Of a DNA stretch of 64,000 nt, positions 33,230 to 41,681 are shown in pieces. Source of the DNA: Deltaproteobacteria bacterium (GTDB taxonomy: Bacteria > Myxococcota > Kuafuiibacteriia > Kuafuiibacteriales > Kuafuiibacteriaceae); contig JACKEN010000002.1 of NCBI GenBank assembly GCA_020632995.1, forward strand, positions 1 through 64,000, in the 5' to 3' direction. A program made the translations under genes and the position numbers. Below the pieces are notes generated by a model, which had not been told where the DNA came from, searched no databases, and worked only from the letters and a program-made list of their open reading frames with translations. Numbering within the stretch: the stretch's first letter is position 1; every line of letters starts with the position of its first letter.

Positions 33230-35350
33230 CTACACCGACTCCAGGAGCGATGGGCCGCGGGGCCGCGGCGGGTCCGAGTCGCTGTCGCCCTTCTTCCCGG
33301 CCGGGAGCACCTGGCTCTTCACGAAGCTGCCCGTCACCGAGCCCACCTCGGGGCGGGCGAGCGGGAGCTGCACGATGAACTCGGTGCCTTCGCCCACGCG
33401 CGAGACCGGCACGATGGTCCCGCCGTGGGCGGTGATGATGCGGTAGCAGACCGCGAGGCCCAGGCCGGTGCCGTGCTGCTTGGTGGTGAAGAACGGGATG
33501 AAGATCTGGTCCAGGTCCTCGGGCGGGATGCCTGAGCCCTGGTCGCGCACCCGGAGCTCCACGCAGCCGCGCTCGGGGCGGTGGCGGGTGGTGAGGGTGA
33601 CGGGGCCGACGCCGTCGGTCGAGGCGTCGAGGCCGTTCAGGATGAGGTTCAGGATCACCTGCTTGATCTGCTCGGCGTCGGCGGTGATCTCGGGGACGAG
33701 CTCGCCGAGGTCGAGCTCGAGGCGCACCTCGGAGTCCTTGTGCTGGGCCTCCACCAGGCGGGCGGTCTTCTGCACCACCTCGTTGAGGTTCGCGGGGGCG
33801 AAGCGGGCGCGGAAGGGGCGGGCGTAGTCGAGGAACTGGGACACCACCGAGTTTAGGCGGTTGGTCTCCTCGATGATCACCTCGAGGAACTGGCCGTCCT
33901 CCTCGTTCATCGAGGTGGGGTCCAGGTACTCGGCCGCGCCCTTGATCGCCCCGAGCGGGTTCCGGATCTCGTGCGCGAGACCGGCGGCCATCGCGCCGAT
34001 CGCGGCGAGGCGCTCCCGCTCGCGCAGGCGCTCGGCCAGGCGGGAGTTCCAGATCACGGTGGCCGCGGTCTCCGCGATCTTCATGAGGCTCGCGATCTCC
34101 GCGGTGGAGAACGCCTCGAGCGAGCGGTCGTCGCGCAGGGCCAAGAAGCCCAGCACCGCCTCGCCCGACACGAAGGGGAGCAGGAGGTCCGCGCTCACCG
34201 AGCGGAGGGCGTCGAGGAGCTCGTGGTGCGGCGCCTCCTCGTCGTCCTCCTGCTGGCGCGAGATCTGCTCGGTGAGGAGCGGCGCGCGGCTCTGCTGGAT
34301 GGCCTTCCACAGCTCCGGCAGGTCGGTGGCGTTCACCCGCGGCGCGGGCTCGGGGCCCCGGAAGGCGTGCAGGGCGAAGCCGTTCCCGAGCGGCTCCAAG
34401 AGGTACACCGCCACGTGGGTGGCCCGGCGCGAGTCGTACAGGGCGTCGGCCACGATCCGGCTCATCTTGGCCGGGTCGAGGACGCCGTGCTGCATGGCCC
34501 GGCGCACGTCCTCGAGCGCCATGATGAAGCGGTGGCGCTCCCGGAAGAACAGCTCGATCGCCTTGGTCTCGAGGCGCTGCTTGAGGGGCTCGTAGAGGGT
34601 CAACAGGATCACCACGCCGATGATCGCGCCGAACAGGCGGGTGGAGGTGTTGCTCCCGAGGGTCACCAGCAGGGCGGAGATCGCCCCGAACAGCGCGGCG
34701 AGGATGCTGAGGATGAGCATCCGCCCCACGAACTCGTTGAGGTCGAGGAGGCGCTCGCGCAGGATGACCTGCGACAGGAAGAAGACGTAGAGCATCACCG
34801 CAAGGTGGCCTGCGGCGGAGATGCTCCCACCGACCGCCTCGCCCACGATCGCGAGCACCGAGACGAGGGCGGCGCCGATCGCGAGGTAGCGGCGCCGCAC
34901 GTACTCGACGGTGCCCTTGCCGACGTCCTCGGACTCGGTCATGAGCCGCGACGCGACCAGGATGGTGGCCGCGACGTAGATCCCGATGACCGCCCGGGTG
35001 GCCTGGAGATCCCCGAGGGGCGAGATCGCCGCCACCGCGCTCAGGCCCGAGAGCGTATAGGCCGAGTTCATGAGCTTTCGGCCCCGCTGGGTGTGCCAGG
35101 GCACCAGCTCCGAGAAGAGGCGGATGACGCCAGCGGGGATGAGGGACCCCACCGCGAGCTCGATGCGGAGCCACGGGTCGGTGCCGAAGTAGCCGGTGAG
35201 GAAGACGCTGGAGAACCAGATCAGGAGGATCACGCAGAGCACCACGAACAGCGCGTCGGTGCGTCGGCGTCGCCGGCGCAGGAGCATGCTGGTCATCACC
35301 GCCACGGTGACGAAGACCCCGATCAGGGCGCTCTGGACCTCGAGGAGCAC
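33230..35350 (-). CDS. Membrane histidine kinase with GAF domain, orphan
   Basis: This 706-residue kinase opens with eight or so hydrophobic helices (about 5-270), resembling the membrane sensor of 7TM-type or PrsK-like kinases. A GAF domain follows at about 285-450, then a NtrB-like HisKA domain (phospho-acceptor His near 460 in AHEIRNPLGAI) and an ATPase domain (LNLILNGLDAS, TGLGLAVCYRI). The HisKA type usually pairs with NtrC-family regulators; none is adjacent, so the partner is elsewhere, and the FHA activator at 28887 has no receiver domain. The GTG start sits 11 bases after a CATAAT box on the minus strand. Confidence 0.9.
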   Translation of the reverse strand: MLLEVQSALIGVFVTVAVMTSMLLRRRRRRTDALFVVLCVILLIWFSSVFLTGYFGTDPWLRIELAVGSLIPAGVIRLFSELVPWHTQRGRKLMNSAYTLSGLSAVAAISPLGDLQATRAVIGIYVAATILVASRLMTESEDVGKGTVEYVRRRYLAIGAALVSVLAIVGEAVGGSISAAGHLAVMLYVFFLSQVILRERLLDLNEFVGRMLILSILAALFGAISALLVTLGSNTSTRLFGAIIGVVILLTLYEPLKQRLETKAIELFFRERHRFIMALEDVRRAMQHGVLDPAKMSRIVADALYDSRRATHVAVYLLEPLGNGFALHAFRGPEPAPRVNATDLPELWKAIQQSRAPLLTEQISRQQEDDEEAPHHELLDALRSVSADLLLPFVSGEAVLGFLALRDDRSLEAFSTAEIASLMKIAETAATVIWNSRLAERLRERERLAAIGAMAAGLAHEIRNPLGAIKGAAEYLDPTSMNEEDGQFLEVIIEETNRLNSVVSQFLDYARPFRARFAPANLNEVVQKTARLVEAQHKDSEVRLELDLGELVPEITADAEQIKQVILNLILNGLDASTDGVGPVTLTTRHRPERGCVELRVRDQGSGIPPEDLDQIFIPFFTTKQHGTGLGLAVCYRIITAHGGTIVPVSRVGEGTEFIVQLPLARPEVGSVTGSFVKSQVLPAGKKGDSDSDPPRPRGPSLLESV

Positions 35351-35361
35351 GGCCGCCTCCG

Positions 35362-35367
35362 ATTATG
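35362..35367 (-). promoter_or_regulatory. Candidate -10 box (CATAAT) for the membrane kinase gene
   Basis: On the minus strand CATAAT ends 11 bases before the GTG at 35350, again a near-leaderless arrangement. No good -35 is visible. Confidence 0.4.
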
Positions 35368-35411
35368 CCTGGGGGCGGGTCGTTTTTCCTATGGTGCCCC
35401 TACGGCGGGGC

Positions 35412-35420
35412 TGCTAGCGT
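35412..35420 (+). promoter_or_regulatory. Candidate extended -10 promoter (TGCTAGCGT) for the MBOAT gene
   Basis: TGCTAGCGT ends 12 bases before the GTG at 35433. The identical nine bases occur at 62871 before another start codon. Confidence 0.45.
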
Positions 35421-35432
35421 CCGCCCCGCGTC

Positions 35433-36863
35433 GTGGAGTTCCCGACGATCCAATTCGCGTACTTCGCGCTCATCACGCTGACCATCTCCTGGCTGGTCCG
35501 GCAGCAGCGCACCCTCCAGAAGGCCTTCCTCCTGGTGGTCTCCTACTACTTCGCGTGGAAGTGGCAGCCGCTCTTCCTCGCCACCATCGTCGGCTCCTCG
35601 CTCCTGAACTACGGGGTCGGTAAGGCCCTGGTGCGCCTGAAGGGGACTCCGGGGGCAAAGCCGGTGCTGGTCGCGGGCCTGCTCGCCAACCTCGGGGTGC
35701 TGGGCTTCTTCAAGTACTACGGGTTCTTCATCGACAACCTGGGGAACCTCCTTGGCCTGCTGGGGCTCGAGGCCCACCTGCCGCTGATCGAGGTCATCGC
35801 CCCCTTCGGGATCTCCTTCTACACGTTCCAGGGGATGGCCTACATCGTGGACACCCACCGCGGGAAGGCCGTCCAGCCCGAGACCCTCCTGGACTTCCTG
35901 CTCTTCATCGCGTTCTTCCCGCAGCTGGCGGCCGGCCCGATCTGCCGCTCGCACCAGCTCCTGCCCCAGCTCCACAAGCCGGCGCCGGAGCGCGTCCCCG
36001 AGCTGTCCCGGGCGGTGGCGCTGATCATCACCGGCCTGTTCAAGAAGATGGTGATGGCCACCTACCTGGCCTCGCACCTCACCACCGACGCGTTCATCGT
36101 CCCCCAGAACTTCTCGTCGCTGGAGCTCGTGCTCGCGGTGTTCGCGTACACCGCGCAGGTCTACCTCGACTTCTCGGGCTACACCGACCTCGCGCGCGGC
36201 GTGGGCCTGCTCTTCGGGTTCCAGATCCCCGAGAACTTCAACTACCCCTACGCCGCCACCAACATCGGCGAGTTCTGGCGGCGCTGGCACATCACGTTCT
36301 CCACCTGGCTGCGCGAGTACATCTACTTCCCGTTGGGCGGCTCCCGGAAGGGCCGCGCGCGGACCTACTTCAACCTCATGGTGACCTTCGTGGCCTGCGG
36401 CGTGTGGCACGGGTCCAGCTGGGGCTACATCATCTGGGGCGCGCTCCACGGCCTCGGCCTCAGCCTCTACAAGGCCTCCCTGGACTACCGGCGCCTGTGG
36501 GGCCTCAAGTCCGAGGGGCCGTGGCCGTTCTGGTGGCACGCGGCGGGCTGGTTCAGCACCCTGAGCTTCTGCGCCTTCGCCCGCATCTTCTTCAAGACGA
36601 ACGACCTCACCACCGCCTTCGCGGTGTGGGGCCGCCTGTTCGAGGGGTCCTTCCTCGGGGCGGGCCTCGACCTCGGGGTGCTCGCCTTGACCGTGCTGAC
36701 CTTCGCGATGAACTTCTACGGGCGCCCGGTCTTCAACCTCCTGGTGCGGGCCCACGACGCGCTCCCCACCCCCACCCGGCCGTTCGCCTGGGTGGGCGCG
36801 ATGCTCGTCCTGTTCACCCTCAAGCCCTTCGGGATGGCCGCGACCATCTACTTCAGCTTCTGA
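35433..36863 (+). CDS. MBOAT-family O-acyltransferase (AlgI-like)
   Basis: This 476-residue membrane enzyme has about ten to twelve helices and the MBOAT/AlgI signature: PFGISFYTFQGMAYIVD, the FLLFIAFFPQLAAGPI segment, NFNYPYAATNIGEFWRRWHITF, and the catalytic His in GVWHGSSWGY. AlgI-type proteins move acetyl groups across the inner membrane for attachment to exopolysaccharide, peptidoglycan or teichoic acid. The next gene, seven bases on, encodes an SGNH protein, the usual partner (AlgJ/AlgX or PatB role). The polysaccharide acceptor is not known. The start is GTG. Confidence 0.92.
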   Translation: MEFPTIQFAYFALITLTISWLVRQQRTLQKAFLLVVSYYFAWKWQPLFLATIVGSSLLNYGVGKALVRLKGTPGAKPVLVAGLLANLGVLGFFKYYGFFIDNLGNLLGLLGLEAHLPLIEVIAPFGISFYTFQGMAYIVDTHRGKAVQPETLLDFLLFIAFFPQLAAGPICRSHQLLPQLHKPAPERVPELSRAVALIITGLFKKMVMATYLASHLTTDAFIVPQNFSSLELVLAVFAYTAQVYLDFSGYTDLARGVGLLFGFQIPENFNYPYAATNIGEFWRRWHITFSTWLREYIYFPLGGSRKGRARTYFNLMVTFVACGVWHGSSWGYIIWGALHGLGLSLYKASLDYRRLWGLKSEGPWPFWWHAAGWFSTLSFCAFARIFFKTNDLTTAFAVWGRLFEGSFLGAGLDLGVLALTVLTFAMNFYGRPVFNLLVRAHDALPTPTRPFAWVGAMLVLFTLKPFGMAATIYFSF

Positions 36864-36870
36864 GGTCCCC

Positions 36871-38373
36871 GTGCACGACGAGCATCACGACCGGCACCCG
36901 CCCCGCCCCCTGGTCCTCGTGGCCATGGTGTGGCTCGTGGTGCTGGTCCTGTCGTTCTACGGGGCGGCCGACGTGCGGGACGAGGCCGACAAGAACGAGG
37001 CCCTCCAGGAGCAAGGCTGGTTGCAGAGCGCCCTCGCCGAGCTGGTGAGCGCGGAGGACGCGGTCGGCGTCGGCGCCTTGAAGGCGAAGCTGGGGGCGGT
37101 CCGGGAGGACGTCAACGCGCCTTACACCGTGCTCGTGGCCGAGGACGAGGCGCCGGACGAGCCGATCGAGGTCGCGACCCCCGACGCGGGGGCGGGCCCG
37201 GTCGACCCCGAGGCGCTGCCCCACCAGGGCCCGCCGAACATCCGGCGGGTGCTCGTGGTGGGCGCCTCGTCCATCCAGTTCGCGATCGGCACCGAGCTGG
37301 AGCACCGGATCCCGACCTACGCCGGGGTGAAGGTGAAGCGCTTCGGTCAGCTGGCCACCGGCCTGTCGCGGCCGGACTTCATGGACTGGCCCAAGAAGGT
37401 CGAGGGCCTGGCGAAGCCCTTCAAGCCCGACCTGGTCATCGCCAACTACGGCGGCAACGACGCCCAGGGGATCCTGGTAGACGGGGTGAAGGTGGCCTAC
37501 GGCGACACCCCGGAGTGGGAGGCGGCGTACATGGCCAAGGTGAAGGAGATCGTCGACATCTCTCGCCGCCACGGCGCCGCCACCGTGTTCATCGGCATGC
37601 CCAACATGCGGAGCGCCGACTTCGCGGCCAAGATGCGCCACCTCAACGTCCTGCAGGCGCGGGCGGTGGAGTCGGAGGGCGGGCTCTTCGTGCCCACCTA
37701 CGCGATGTCCAGCACCAAGAAGGGCGCCTACCGCAAGACCATCGAGTACAGGGGCAAGCGCGGGCTGATGCGGACGAGCGACGGCGTCCACTACCAGAAG
37801 CTCGGCGCCGCGTTCGTGGTCGAGCAGGTGCTCCAGGCGGTGGAGCGGCGCTATCGGCTGGTGCACGAGGACGCGACCCTGGCGGTGGCGGAGGGCCACC
37901 GCTTCGAGTCCCGCGCCGCGGGCCGCTGGGTTGGGTACGTGGCCTTCGTCCCCCGGGGCGGGGCGAAGTCGCCGGCCGCGCTCCTGTTGCCGGACCCGGC
38001 CGAGGACTGGCCCACCTGGCCCAACTACCCCCACCGCGAGCTGCAGCGCCTGGCCGAGAAGCTCGGGCGCGTGCTCGTGGTGCCCGACGACGCGCTCACC
38101 GGCGCCTTCGGTGATGATCCGCAAGCCCTGTTGACCGAGCTGGTGCGCGACGTGGAGCTCAACCTGCCGGTGACCGAGGTCGACGTCGTCGCGGGGGCGG
38201 GGGCGGGGGCCGACACCGCGGCCGCCTTCGCCGCCGCCCACCCCGAGCGCGGCGGCACCCTGGCCCTCTTCGGGGCCGAGACCACCGCCCCCGGGGGGTG
38301 GACGGCGCGCGCCGGGAGCGGGGCGTGGCCCCAGGGGCTCGAGCCGGTCCTGGCTCCGGCCGCACCGCAGTAG
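36871..38373 (+). CDS. SGNH-hydrolase-like O-acetylation partner with degenerate esterase-like C terminus
   Basis: This 500-residue protein is anchored by one N-terminal helix (RPLVLVAMVWLVVLVLSF). A DUF459/AlgJ-like SGNH domain spans about 125-330 with nucleophile Ser133 in VVGASSIQ, GGND at 194-197 and the Asp304/His307 pair in SDGVHY, so it looks catalytically complete. Residues about 340-500 resemble an alpha/beta-hydrolase of the esterase-D type, but the nucleophile elbow reads AGAGAGA (441-447), with Gly in place of Ser. It is therefore probably a binding module. With the MBOAT gene it should transfer acetyl groups to a periplasmic polymer. The start is GTG. Confidence 0.83.
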   Translation: MHDEHHDRHPPRPLVLVAMVWLVVLVLSFYGAADVRDEADKNEALQEQGWLQSALAELVSAEDAVGVGALKAKLGAVREDVNAPYTVLVAEDEAPDEPIEVATPDAGAGPVDPEALPHQGPPNIRRVLVVGASSIQFAIGTELEHRIPTYAGVKVKRFGQLATGLSRPDFMDWPKKVEGLAKPFKPDLVIANYGGNDAQGILVDGVKVAYGDTPEWEAAYMAKVKEIVDISRRHGAATVFIGMPNMRSADFAAKMRHLNVLQARAVESEGGLFVPTYAMSSTKKGAYRKTIEYRGKRGLMRTSDGVHYQKLGAAFVVEQVLQAVERRYRLVHEDATLAVAEGHRFESRAAGRWVGYVAFVPRGGAKSPAALLLPDPAEDWPTWPNYPHRELQRLAEKLGRVLVVPDDALTGAFGDDPQALLTELVRDVELNLPVTEVDVVAGAGAGADTAAAFAAAHPERGGTLALFGAETTAPGGWTARAGSGAWPQGLEPVLAPAAPQ

Positions 38374-38405
38374 CGCGCGCGCCGGCTTTGGGGGATCCTC
38401 CCCCC

Positions 38406-39068
38406 ATGAAGCCCGCGGCAAGCCTCCCTGCCGACCGCCCACTCCCGCCCGGCTACTGGCGCCTGCCGCAGATCCTGCTCGCGCTGTTCGCGGTGATCAG
38501 CGTCGCCACCCTGTGGGACCCGCCCGCCGGCCGCACCAGCTGGTTCCTCGAGGTGGGGCCCGGCATCGCGGGCATCGCGGTGCTCGTGGGCACCGCCCGG
38601 CGCTTCCCGATGTCCCGCCTGGTCTACGTCTTCGTGTTCGTCCACGTGCTCATCCTGATCTACGGCGGCATCTACACCTACGCCGAGACCCCGCTCGGCA
38701 ACTGGGCCAAGGAGGCCTTCGACTTCGAGCGCAACCACTACGACCGGGTGGGCCACTTCGCCCTCGGCTTCTTCCCCGCCTTCACCATCCGGGAGGTGCT
38801 CCTGCGCCGCACCGGCCTGTGGCGCGGGGGCTGGCTGGTGTTCCTGGTGCTCAGCGTGGTGCTGGCCATCGGCGCGTTCTGGGAGCTGTTGGAGTGGTGG
38901 ACCACCCTCGTCGTCGCCTCCGACGTGGGTCAGGCCTTCCTCGGCTCCCAGGGCGACATCTGGGACGCCCAGTGGGACATGTTCCTCGCCCTGGTGGGGG
39001 CGGCGGTGGGGCTGCTCGTGCTGTCCCGGGTGCACGATCGTTCGATGGCGGTGGTGAGCGAGGCGTAA
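38406..39068 (+). CDS. DUF2238 (YjdF-like) membrane protein
   Basis: This 220-residue protein starts at ATG 38406; the longer frame upstream lies inside the SGNH gene. It has five or six TM helices and the family motifs NHYDRVGHFALGFFPAFTIRE, AFWELLEWW and FLGSQGDIWDAQWDM, with conserved His, Asp and Glu in or near membranes. The DUF2238/YjdF family has no settled function. It follows the acyltransferase pair by 32 bases and may be co-transcribed. A GGGGGA-TCCCCC hairpin sits just before the ATG. Confidence 0.85.
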   Translation: MKPAASLPADRPLPPGYWRLPQILLALFAVISVATLWDPPAGRTSWFLEVGPGIAGIAVLVGTARRFPMSRLVYVFVFVHVLILIYGGIYTYAETPLGNWAKEAFDFERNHYDRVGHFALGFFPAFTIREVLLRRTGLWRGGWLVFLVLSVVLAIGAFWELLEWWTTLVVASDVGQAFLGSQGDIWDAQWDMFLALVGAAVGLLVLSRVHDRSMAVVSEA

Positions 39069-39081
39069 GGGAGGAGGCCCC

Positions 39082-39804
39082 ATGCTCGAGTTCCTGACGG
39101 AGTACACGTACGCGTTGGCCCCTGTGTTCGGCCTGCTCGCCGCGCTGATGGGCTCGGCGGTGAACGGGGCGAAGGTCTGGGACGAGTGGCTGTGCGGCCT
39201 CATCGCGGCGGAGATCGGCGTCTTCGCGGTGGTGGGGATCGCGGTCGGGATCGGCGAGGGCGTGGACGCGCCCGAGGCCCGGGCGGTGGCCCTGATCGTG
39301 TTCGCGTCGGCGACGCTGGTGGGGATGCCGATCACCCGGATCCTGGACGCGGCGGATCACTGGATCGCGTCCCTGTTCTCCTTCCCCTTCAAGTGGGTGC
39401 AGTCGCCCGTGTTCACCACCGTGGGCGGCCTGCTCACGATCGGGTGGGCCATCGCCGGGCGGGCCTCGTTCCGCCGCGGCTGCTTCTTCCTCAAGGTCAG
39501 CAGCGGCAGCAGCCAGGGCGCCCTCACCCTGGGGGCGGTGGTCTACGCCTACGGCGGCTGCTTCGAGAAGGACGGCCGGGTGAAGGACGACCTGGCGCAG
39601 CACGAGGCCTACCACAGCCGCCAGGTGACCGCCTTCCACGAGATCGGCTTCTACATCGCCTACCTCCTGGTGGGGATGCCGTGGGGTCAGGCGCAGGGCG
39701 GCGTGCCGATGTCGACCACGAGCGGGGGCTGCGGCAACCCCTTCGAGAAGACGGCCCGGACCAAGAACCACAAGTTCACCCCCAAGCCCGCCCACGAGTG
39801 CTGA
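39082..39804 (+). CDS. Membrane protein with HEAYHSRQ metal-site-like motif
   Basis: This 240-residue protein has a short N terminus and three or four TM helices (about 8-110), a Cys-containing loop (RRGCFFLKVSSG, AYGGCFEKDG), then QHEAYHSRQVTAFHEIGFY at about 173-191, a helix with HxxxH and a further His, and a final hydrophobic stretch. HExxH-like spacing with a following Gln is seen in some membrane metal enzymes. The tail has another Cys pair and Lys/His-rich end. I do not recognise the family. It lies 13 bases after the YjdF-like gene. Confidence 0.7.
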   Translation: MLEFLTEYTYALAPVFGLLAALMGSAVNGAKVWDEWLCGLIAAEIGVFAVVGIAVGIGEGVDAPEARAVALIVFASATLVGMPITRILDAADHWIASLFSFPFKWVQSPVFTTVGGLLTIGWAIAGRASFRRGCFFLKVSSGSSQGALTLGAVVYAYGGCFEKDGRVKDDLAQHEAYHSRQVTAFHEIGFYIAYLLVGMPWGQAQGGVPMSTTSGGCGNPFEKTARTKNHKFTPKPAHEC

Positions 39805-39871
39805 GCGGACTCAGCCCTCATCCGCAGGTTCGCTTGCGGCGCGGGGTAACACGCCCATCCGGCGTAGAGCG

Positions 39872-41350
39872 CTAGAAGCGGAACGCGATGCCGATCGAGC
39901 TCCGCAGATCCTTGGTGCTGAGCGAGGCGTCCTCGACGTTGCCCTGGTCGGTGGCGGTGAGCCGTCGGGTGGGGGTGCCGCCGAAGCCCACCTGCTCGTA
40001 GGTGAAGCGGTTGTCGATCGCCACCGCGATCATGTCGGACACCCAGATGCGGGCGCCGAGGTCGCCGGCCACCGTGAACCCGGTGCCCTTGCTGCCGGTG
40101 GTGGCGGGGGACTCGCTGTAGCTGACGATGTAGCCGCCCTCGGCCCCGAGGTTCACCTCGAGCACGTCATTGAAGGGGAGCCGGGCGAGCAGGCCACCTT
40201 GCACCGCGATGAGGGTGCTGTTGAGCAGGAGGTCGCCCGCATCGCGCCCCTGCTGGTTGAGGCCGAGCCGGGCGCCCATCAGCGGGATCAGGCGGTACGC
40301 CCGCCGGCCGTGCCCGGCGAGGGGGAGGTGGTAGCCGACCATGAGGTTGGCGTCGACGAAGAGGCCGGAGGGCTGCGCGACGTCGGCCCCATTCCCGGGG
40401 GCCACGTCGTAGCGCAGCGGTCGGAAGGCGCCGCGCAGGATGGCGGTCACCGGGACCTTGGGCACGATGACCTCGAGGTCGGCTTGCACCAGGGTCATGG
40501 GCTTCAAGGTGTACGAGAGCCCGTTGGCGGCCGGCACGTCGTAGGTGTGCAGGACCCCCGCGCCGGCGGTGATGCCGAAGCGCAGGATCTCGGTGTCGTC
40601 CGAGTCGGCCCAGGGGGCCTCGGTGCCCACCGACGCCACCGGCTCCGAGGGCGGGGGCGGGGGCGGCGGCTCCACCGGGGGCGGCGGGCCGTCGTCGGGG
40701 GGCAGGGCGCCGTCGAGGCGCTGGGCGAGCGGATCCTCGGGCGGCGGCGGCTCGCCCACGTCCTCGGGCCCGATGTCGCCGGGCGGGGGCAGGGGCCTCG
40801 GGTCGTTGCTCGGGCGCTGGCCGCTCGCGATCGGGCCGATCACCGGGAGCGGGCCCTCGCGGGTCAGGGTGTCGAGCTTCTCGACCGTGCGCTTGGCGAT
40901 GCGGAAGCCGCGGTCCGCGGACTCCTTGGTGGGCTTGTAGTACTGGGAGCGGAAGTTCATCTGCTCCTGCCCGGTCTCGGTGTTGATGAGCCGGGCGGTG
41001 GCCGTGTAGAGCCACTTCTGCTTGGTGATCTCGAGGTCCAGGACCCACTGCGCGCCCGCGGCCTGACCGGCCTTGGCCAGGTTGGCGTCGCTGTAGCGGG
41101 CCTTCCCCTTCAGCTTCAGCTTCTTCTGGGCCTTGGCGAAGGCGGTGGGCGACACAAGCTCACCCAGGGCGTCCTTCATGTGCTTCTGGACCGCCTTGCT
41201 GATCCGGGTCGAGCCCCAGGCCGCCTTGCCCCGGGCTGGCGGCACGACCACCTTCAGACCCTGCACGGACGCGGGCCAGTCCTCCGCCTGGGCCGGCGCG
41301 GCGGCGGCCACCACCAGCGCCGCGAGCCCGATCGTCAAAGCACTGCGCAT
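39872..41350 (-). CDS. Outer membrane protein with CsgG/FlgO-like N domain and C-terminal barrel
   Basis: This 492-residue exported protein has a signal peptide ending APAQA. ATG 41350 is preferred; an ATG at 41362 adds four residues. The first 170 mature residues resemble CsgG/FlgO/TolB-N folds (ISKAVQKHMKDALGELV, AAGAQWVLDLEI, ATARLINTETGQ). A Pro-rich hinge of about 75 residues follows. The C-terminal 250 residues are amphipathic strands ending in IAFRF, the typical last strand of an outer-membrane barrel. The N domain would sit in the periplasm. The function is unknown; a role in secretion or envelope assembly is an inference. Confidence 0.78.
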   Translation of the reverse strand: MRSALTIGLAALVVAAAAPAQAEDWPASVQGLKVVVPPARGKAAWGSTRISKAVQKHMKDALGELVSPTAFAKAQKKLKLKGKARYSDANLAKAGQAAGAQWVLDLEITKQKWLYTATARLINTETGQEQMNFRSQYYKPTKESADRGFRIAKRTVEKLDTLTREGPLPVIGPIASGQRPSNDPRPLPPPGDIGPEDVGEPPPPEDPLAQRLDGALPPDDGPPPPVEPPPPPPPSEPVASVGTEAPWADSDDTEILRFGITAGAGVLHTYDVPAANGLSYTLKPMTLVQADLEVIVPKVPVTAILRGAFRPLRYDVAPGNGADVAQPSGLFVDANLMVGYHLPLAGHGRRAYRLIPLMGARLGLNQQGRDAGDLLLNSTLIAVQGGLLARLPFNDVLEVNLGAEGGYIVSYSESPATTGSKGTGFTVAGDLGARIWVSDMIAVAIDNRFTYEQVGFGGTPTRRLTATDQGNVEDASLSTKDLRSSIGIAFRF

Positions 41351-41463
41351 CGCCGGGAGCATGCCACCGGGCGGGCCCTCCGCCAATCTCTGTGCCTGGA
41401 AACCAGGGCTCGGCCGGGCGCGTGACGCGGGCCACACCCGAGCGTCAGTCGACTGGAGCTCGA

Positions 41464-41632
41464 GCCTGAACTCAGAAGCCTGACCCCTGAAGCCGGCGGC
41501 CGTGCGCCCTGTCTCTGATACCTGAGGCCGGCGGCGCCGCGTTGGCTCCTGTTCTGCTTCGAGCGCGGGTGTCAGGCATCAGAGACAGGGCTCAGGCTTC
41601 AGCGCTCAGGCGACAGGCGGTTGGTGTCAGGC
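41464..41632. repeat. Cluster of inverted GCCTGA/TCAGGC repeats
   Basis: In the 331-base gap after the asparagine synthase gene, TCAGGC occurs at 41572, 41592, 41606 and 41627 and its complement GCCTGA at 41464 and 41478, facing each other. The core is a 20-base imperfect inverted repeat (41506-41525 against 41572-41591, one mismatch). It resembles a REP-type palindromic cluster. Nothing else is seen in the gap. Confidence 0.5.
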
Positions 41633-41681
41633 GCCAGGGACCAGGCGGCGCGTCGCGGGCTTCGGACCCGAGCCCGCCATC

